The position numbers and the translations under genes are program-made. Under the pieces are notes generated by a model, which worked only from the letters and a program-made list of their open reading frames with translations, had not been told where the DNA came from and did no database searches. From NCBI GenBank assembly GCA_977006965.1, contig OZ345355.1, positions 558,001 to 622,000 on the forward strand: DNA of 64,000 bases, in the 5' to 3' direction. Positions within the stretch are counted from its first letter, which is position 1. Each line of letters begins with the position of its first letter. Positions 58,479 to 64,000 of this stretch are shown in pieces. Source of the DNA: Phymatolithon calcareum. Lineage: Eukaryota; Rhodophyta; Florideophyceae; Hapalidiales.

Positions 58479-61300
58479 GGTGGTTGTAGAGAATTTGCAT
58501 CTCGTGCTTATGGTGTACCAATGCATAGTGGACGTTCATCCAAATCTCTGTGAGAACTCGTGACAGCACGGTCTATTGTCTGCCTTCAACTGTAGTGCAT
58601 TGACATGCGACTCCATCTTAGGTAATAAACTATATTAATTTCACTCAACAGTAATTATTCTCTTCAATGGCAGCGGTTTACAGCTGTAGAACGACAGCCC
58701 AGCAGCTCGGCGAGATGTGCGATATTCTTGCACTTGCTGAGACGTAGGATATACTCCGGTTCTGCTTTTCGTTTGTTCATGCCGCTTCCTCATCGTGCTC
58801 TGCGCAACATGAAATCGACCGCAGGTCTCCATAGTGCCCATGCGATTTCGAGCATTAGTTATATTTGAATCTACGTACTGCCGCACCTTCCACTTTTTTT
58901 CTGAAGTCAAGTTTCCGTGCTGCCCACTGATCGGTGTTCCTTGTGAAGAGACTCACAGTCGCAATGGAAGCCCCGTTCGAAGATCAGTACAATATTCTAT
59001 TTTTGCGATTCCATTGTATTATGAATGCACCGCTCGCGCGATTCCTTAGAGATTAAGCAAGCAGAATCGTAATGATCCGTTCCGCTTCGTGTTGTAGCAT
59101 CACGACTTTTTTGAAGAATTTAGAGCCTATCTTTAGGGTATGTGTAGTTAGCTACCATGATTCGCAGTCGAAATGGAGAGCTGATATCGTTTAAGCTTAA
59201 TATGATGTGGCCACAGACCACTTAGTAGCAGTTCGAAGCTGAGTGCGGAGTACTATAGCCTACCCAGGGCTTCTGATTGACTTCTCTGAACCATGCATGT
59301 CCCCTGTGAGAACTCCTCCTCTCTCCGCCTTGTTGAGCGATAAGCGAATTCCATGGGAAGTTACTTGAGTCCGCTTCAAATCACAATATGAGTTCAAGGC
59401 ATGGTCGCTATGCAAACAATTGACACAGTTTTCAAGGATTTTGCCCCAGAACCAGCGACATAACACCGGTGTCTCTTAACAATAAATCAAATCATATTTT
59501 GGTTTTCCAAGTCAAATCTGTTGATGCGTATCGGGGCGGAATGAAACCTTCCGCGACGACTGTAATCGTCGCTGATCAGGTGGCATTCTGAATGATTCAG
59601 CCTCGTCCACAATCGTGATTTTGGACGAGGCTAAATATTTCATTGGCTGCCGGGATTCGTACAAGGCGGCGAAGCACGCAGTGAGTGCGTCATAATTACG
59701 AACATGATGCTGATCTATGATAAAATCGGACGTAATGACGTACGATCGGATCATCATTAGCTCCAGCAGAGCGGAAATTCGTGCGGACGCTGGCGTGTAC
59801 TATAAGTGCCGCTCATCATGATGATTGTCCGGTCCTTAAACACTTTCAGACCTCGAAAGCTAAGTCCTTGTAACACCAAGGCTTGTATGAGACGGAGATA
59901 TTACATGGATCGTACATGAGAGTCGAGGCTCCACGAGCCCCCTTTGTGCTGGAATGTTGAGCTTGGTGGAAGGAAAATGGGCTGCTTGAAAGTGGTCTAG
60001 AGTATGCAAGATGACAATTGCATCAATCTCACGATGACGTTTTCAGAAACATAGGTCAGAATTTAGTTATTCACTGCACAGCAACGAGCGATTGACTGCG
60101 TTGCTGCCGAGCTGTCTCAATGATTCGAGTATGCCGGGATTAATTTCTCAAACTCCACTGCCTCGCGTGCACGGGCAGCGTTTTTTTCAAGAAAGCCCCG
60201 TGATCGAGATGGTGGCAAATGGGACGGAGATATTCAGGAGGCGTCCGTAAAATCTCAGATGTGCGGAACGCCTTGCTCTGCACCCGAACAGAGAAGCGCA
60301 TTTTGGGCACTGCTTTACTCCCCCTCATCATGCAGCGTCGAGAAATGGGACAGCGGCTTACTGTCTAGACCGCTGCCTATGCCGATAGTTCTAGTTGAAA
60401 TGTGGCGCTTATAAAATAGTACTTCCCAGAACAGCAATGAAATTTTGCCACGCTTGTAAGTCCAGTGATGAATTCTCCATTAGATTAAACCACTTTGCAT
60501 TTTGCTTTTCCTTATTGGTTTGCTTCAGATGTGTCGACTTTCGAACGTTAGACCACGAAGGAGCTTAGCAGTAGCACATCAAATCCCGACACGACAGCTA
60601 ATCTTTCTCCATATTAGTCACCTGGAGAACGCAAGATGGGAGAGATATATTTGGCAAGCATGGCACTTTCCGCGTACTGTTGTCAGCACTGCGGCGATAC
60701 AATGCGCAACATCATGTTAAGGAGCAGCCGGTGAGCGCCGTGCGGGACATTTTTTTCCAGCCGGATTGCTCACGAAGCCGTGTATGCTGTAATTTGTTTC
60801 TTGCCAATAGCAGTTGCCATGGTGCGTGTTTACAGGATTGGCCTGTCGCCCAGCTCATCTGCCAGCAATGAAAACTCGTTCGAGATTATGAGGTCCTTTT
60901 TTTGACAAAACCGCAACTCGTCAGGAGAACAGGAACTCTACTGATCTTTTCTGCAGGATCTGATCGAATGTGAGGACCGATATGTGTGGATATGCATAGC
61001 TGCACATATCTGACCCTCGATTATAGCGCGCAATATGCCACCGTGTACCATAGTAATATTGTCCCCTTACATGGACAATCTCCCGACGCGCACCAGCAAC
61101 TCCACATCAAAAACTTGCCGCAGCTAAGCACAGTCATCCCAATTTCGTTTTTTCTATAGACTCGCATTGTTTGCTTGCGCGTGTTCAAATGAAAATTATT
61201 TTTACGAAAACTGTCAGCTTCGCGAAGTTTCACCACTCAATTTTCACATCTTCCACGACGCAGACCAAGACATTTACCGCCTGCTTTACCGTCACACTAT
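58479..61300. other. Duplicated intergenic DNA upstream of K4 (copy B)
   Basis: Collinear with 35579-39170 minus the A-only insertions. No gene accepted; short ORFs are not preserved in frame between the copies. Confidence 0.45.
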
Positions 61301-61303
61301 AAG
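61298..61303 (+). promoter_or_regulatory. Candidate TATA box of K4
   Basis: Same CACTATAAGTATC context as upstream of K3, about 120 bases before the ATG. Confidence 0.4.
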
Positions 61304-61422
61304 TATCTCGAGCTAGAGCGCATTCTCTTCCCCACAAAGCCTCCAAGCACACGAATATCATCCATATTACAGACCGATCATCGTCAAGAGTCGGTTGTGC
61401 TCCCCTGCATCGTCAATCCACC

Positions 61423-62430
61423 ATGGGGCGCTGCCTAGCCTACCTATTCTCCCTAGCTCTTGTCCTCACCTTCCGCTCCACCTTGGGGCAGGTGAATGGA
61501 GTCTCCTTTAAACGTGTCTATAGCAATTATCCCAAACGAGTATTCGAGGCCCAAGGTTCCATCATGGGTGGCAGTCATCTCGTCGTAATGGGAGGTTTCT
61601 TCAAATTTCCCGGTACCACCAAGGACGTTTATCGCCGAAAGGTGACGACCGGGAAATCAGGCTGGCAAAAGATGGCATCCATGCCAGAGCCTCTCACGCA
61701 CATGGCGCAGATGGTATCTGGCTCTCTCTTTTGCGGAGCAGGTGGCTACTGGGACCGTCATCCAGGAAAGTCTGTAAGCTCGGCCTGGTGTTACGACATG
61801 AAGAAGAACAAGTGGTCTCGACTTCCAAATCTCCCCGGAGATCGTGCCGGTGGCGGTCTCGTTCTCAACCGCAAGAACGGCAAGAACGAACTTATTTTCG
61901 CCGGTGGCGTCGATCGTGAATATAACTCGTTGCGAAAGCATACTGATCACGGCACGACGTGGAAACTCGATCTCAACAAGAAGTGGAAAGGCTGGCAGAA
62001 TACCGGTGCAAACATGCCGAATCCGAGAAACCATATGAGCGCTGTGGAGACGTGCGGCCGGTTCTTCTGGGTCGGGGGTCAGCATAAGGAGGAGGAAGCA
62101 AACGGGAATCAGAAGACAGTGTCGGAGTATATTCCACATCTCAATAAGTGGAAGAATGTCGCGCCGCTTCCGAAACCTCTCGGACATATCTCGGCATCCG
62201 TCATGGCATATAAGTGTGGTATCCTCGTTGTTGCCGGTACCTCACAGAGACGAAAACGTTCTAACGATGTGTATTGGTTTAACCCCGAGTCTAACAAATG
62301 GAAGCGTATCGGAAAGTATCCCTTCGGGGCGGCCACACCAGTTTGTGGCGTATCGGGAAATAAGGTGATGTGTGCGACTGCTGGACACTGGAGCGTGCGG
62401 AATCATGTTTACATGGGCACCTTGTATTGA
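61423..62430 (+). CDS. K4: secreted kelch-repeat beta-propeller protein
   Basis: 335-codon intronless ORF, identical to K3 except D111 for E. Same signal peptide (about 1-22), same six kelch blades and the same GTLY end. The first about 330 coding bases carry several silent or single-base differences from K3, but from about 61756 to the end and into the 3' UTR I see none. That suggests gene conversion or a very young exchange between the two copies. Both genes look functional. Expression could be similar, since the upstream about 400 bases including the TATA-like motif are also duplicated. Confidence 0.9.
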   Translation: MGRCLAYLFSLALVLTFRSTLGQVNGVSFKRVYSNYPKRVFEAQGSIMGGSHLVVMGGFFKFPGTTKDVYRRKVTTGKSGWQKMASMPEPLTHMAQMVSGSLFCGAGGYWDRHPGKSVSSAWCYDMKKNKWSRLPNLPGDRAGGGLVLNRKNGKNELIFAGGVDREYNSLRKHTDHGTTWKLDLNKKWKGWQNTGANMPNPRNHMSAVETCGRFFWVGGQHKEEEANGNQKTVSEYIPHLNKWKNVAPLPKPLGHISASVMAYKCGILVVAGTSQRRKRSNDVYWFNPESNKWKRIGKYPFGAATPVCGVSGNKVMCATAGHWSVRNHVYMGTLY

Positions 62431-62720
62431 TGTTTGCTTTGAAATTTCTAATTAATGTACTATTACGTAACTTGGCGATTACTAAACAACTGCTTGTAAC
62501 GTGTATTATCTACATGCCCCGGAGCTGCGAGAGTCGGCAATTTTTAAGATGCTCGTTGGTACTTTCGTTGTTTTTCCGTTGCTTTTTGAAAACTTTTACG
62601 CAATGCAGGGATAATTGAGGTCTTTTTGCGGTGTTTGTAGTTCCGTACTTTTCAACTTGAGAATAGAGATTTCCACTAGTCCAACACATGAATAGAAACA
62701 GACTGGAGAGAAAAATGCTG

Positions 62721-63051
62721 TTTGGTAGTACATGGATTCCGCCCTGATTGGTGTGCCGCAATGCTCAAGGAATCTGGGAGAGAGGACCGAAGGAAATGAA
62801 AGAAGGCAACTAGATGACCAGTTACTGTGAGCATCTTATATGGTTTCCAACCCGGGTCATCCCTTTGAAGGACGGCGGCTAAAGATTGGCTGCATAGAGA
62901 TTTAGATGTTAAGCTCCCCGAAGCTATGCACTCTGTGCGGCTTAGAGCAGTTGTGACATCAAATACCACTCGTATCTGTTAAAGACTGTACCCGTAAGGA
63001 TGGGGAGTTGCTATAGGACAACTCTGCAACCTGTATTAAAGAAGAAGAAGA
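62721..63051 (+). mobile_element. nLTR-5b orthologue in copy B
   Basis: Same insertion site as 40594-40924 (left flank AGAAAAATGCTG at 62709-62720; right copy mutated to AGAAAAAAGCTG). Ends in (AAG)n. Inherited through the A/B duplication. Confidence 0.85.
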
Positions 63052-63156
63052 AGAAAAAAGCTGAGATTTGCTTTGAACTTACACTTCAAGAGATGAGATG
63101 AGAGCCAGTGCCGGCTCCGGTGCCGGCTCCGGTGCCAGCTTTCATGATATCTTCCA

Positions 63157-63182
63157 GCCTACAGTACCGCGGTACTGTAGGC
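63157..63182. repeat. 26-bp perfect palindrome (copy B)
   Basis: GCCTACAGTACCG with its reverse complement, the counterpart of 41015-41046. It is preceded by tandem GTGCCGGCTCCG units (63108-63140). Confidence 0.85.
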
Positions 63183-63690
63183 GGGAAGCGTTCATTTCAT
63201 CAATAGAAGTGCTCGAAAAATACAGTGTACTATATTCTGGAATAGTGACCAATTATGAGACTCTGGATGCCAACAGCTGCAAGGCTATCACAAGGACTGT
63301 TCCCTTCAAGCCCCATCGTCATCGTCGTGGAGAAGCAAAGTTGTTTGCGCTTAAGGTTCTGAATACGAGCTATGGAAATAGGAAGCTGCAGGCTTTACGT
63401 TTCTCACTTTCTCGGAACAAAGAACAAGTTCTAGCTTTTTTTGCAACTGCATAGTTGTTTTATTTGAAAGCCCTCATTAACATTCCTAAGACAGTAAGGG
63501 AGCAACTTTTCATAGCTTTCCCCCAAAGAGGGTGGATCGAAAAGCTTGGGATCCACTCGTCATATTTCCTATGGGGCTCAGGGTTGCAGCTCTATTGCAT
63601 CGTTGTCTACTCCATGTTGTCGTAAAAGACGATGGCGAAGAAAAGTAATTTGCTAAGAGCTTTTTCCGTGATGATAATCTCCTCTTGGGT

Positions 63691-64000
63691 GTAGACACGC
63701 AATGCTGCACGAGAGTAATTAGGAACAATTACATTCTCTGTGATATCATAACGCCCCTGCCCATTTGAAGCGGCGATCCTGATCGCACCTTAGACTGGGC
63801 ATCTCATCATAGCATCACAGAGGGAACCACCCATTTCAAGATAAACCTTACCTTCTCTTTTCACTCACAGTGATTACAGAAATTTCTTTCCTGCAGGAGA
63901 ATGTTTGAGTGTTAAGACGAAGATTTTTCAAGAAATGGATGACCATCGAACCATGGGAAGCGGAAGTATTTCGTCGGCGCAACCTACCGATCGGCAACCA
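63691..64000. other. Unique flank right of copy B, no gene
   Basis: About 310 bases after the end of the duplication, with no recognisable feature. Confidence 0.4.

Larger units (their letters stand above)
55265..63690. repeat. Segmental duplication, copy B (contains K4)
   Basis: Direct repeat of copy A (33920-43797), about 21-22 kb apart. It lacks hAT-a, nLTR-5a, nLTR-2e and the 89-bp insert, and uniquely carries the TTAA-flanked element 56963-58474. Confidence 0.92.

Overview
The window looks like nuclear DNA of a eukaryote with compact, intronless genes in a transposon-rich background. A florideophyte red alga (Chondrus-like) would fit the intronless histone H3, the intronless secreted kelch proteins and the mix of mobile elements. 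The species is inference. I see no prokaryotic operons, rRNA, tRNA or CRISPR array. Confident host genes are few: one histone H3 at the left edge (106-516) and four related secreted kelch beta-propeller genes, K1 (23574-24587, minus), K2 (32288-33310, minus), K3 (39297-40304, plus) and K4 (61423-62430, plus).

Nearly everything else is mobile DNA. I name the non-LTR retrotransposon families locally nLTR-1 to nLTR-7. All copies are 5'-truncated and many keep exact target-site duplications (TSDs). Four hAT elements are delimited by matching 8-bp TSDs: 2695-3414, 10798-12047, 27597-28594 and 41143-43375; the last carries an intact transposase. There is a full piggyBac-type element (about 20570-23152) and a second, TTAA-flanked 1.5-kb piggyBac-like element (56963-58474). 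A three-ORF tyrosine-recombinase element lies at about 12545-15627. LTR elements are represented by a decayed Ty3/gypsy pol (about 46250-50330), a Ty1/copia RNase H relic (53139-53716) and a solo LTR (16753-17207). A MULE transposase relic lies at 19405-19973.

Layout: 1-3.4 kb holds H3, retroelement ends and a hAT derivative. 3.5-10.3 kb holds nested nLTR copies, large palindromes and one orphan ORF. 10.6-12.4 kb is an nLTR-2 copy split by a hAT. 12.5-16.5 kb is the tyrosine-recombinase element. 16.5-20.1 kb is nLTR-1/nLTR-2, a solo LTR and the MULE relic. 20.6-23.2 kb is piggyBac. 23.6-33.3 kb holds K1 and K2 with retroelement debris between them. From 33.9 kb a segment containing K3 (copy A, about 33920-43797) is repeated with K4 (copy B, about 55265-63690). 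A third partial copy (C, about 43898-44938) covers only the DNA downstream of the kelch gene. Between C and B lies a graveyard of gypsy and copia relics.

The duplicated segments act as a natural experiment. Insertions in one copy have an intact empty site in another, which fixes element boundaries and relative order. The hAT at 41143, the retroelement at 37233 and the 89-bp insert at 38287 are in A only. The TTAA element is in B only. The retroelement at 40594/62721 is in A and B but absent from C. The best candidates for something under-described are the tyrosine-recombinase element without a visible reverse transcriptase, the piggyBac-like element carrying an unknown ORF, and the oligo(C)-tailed non-LTR family.
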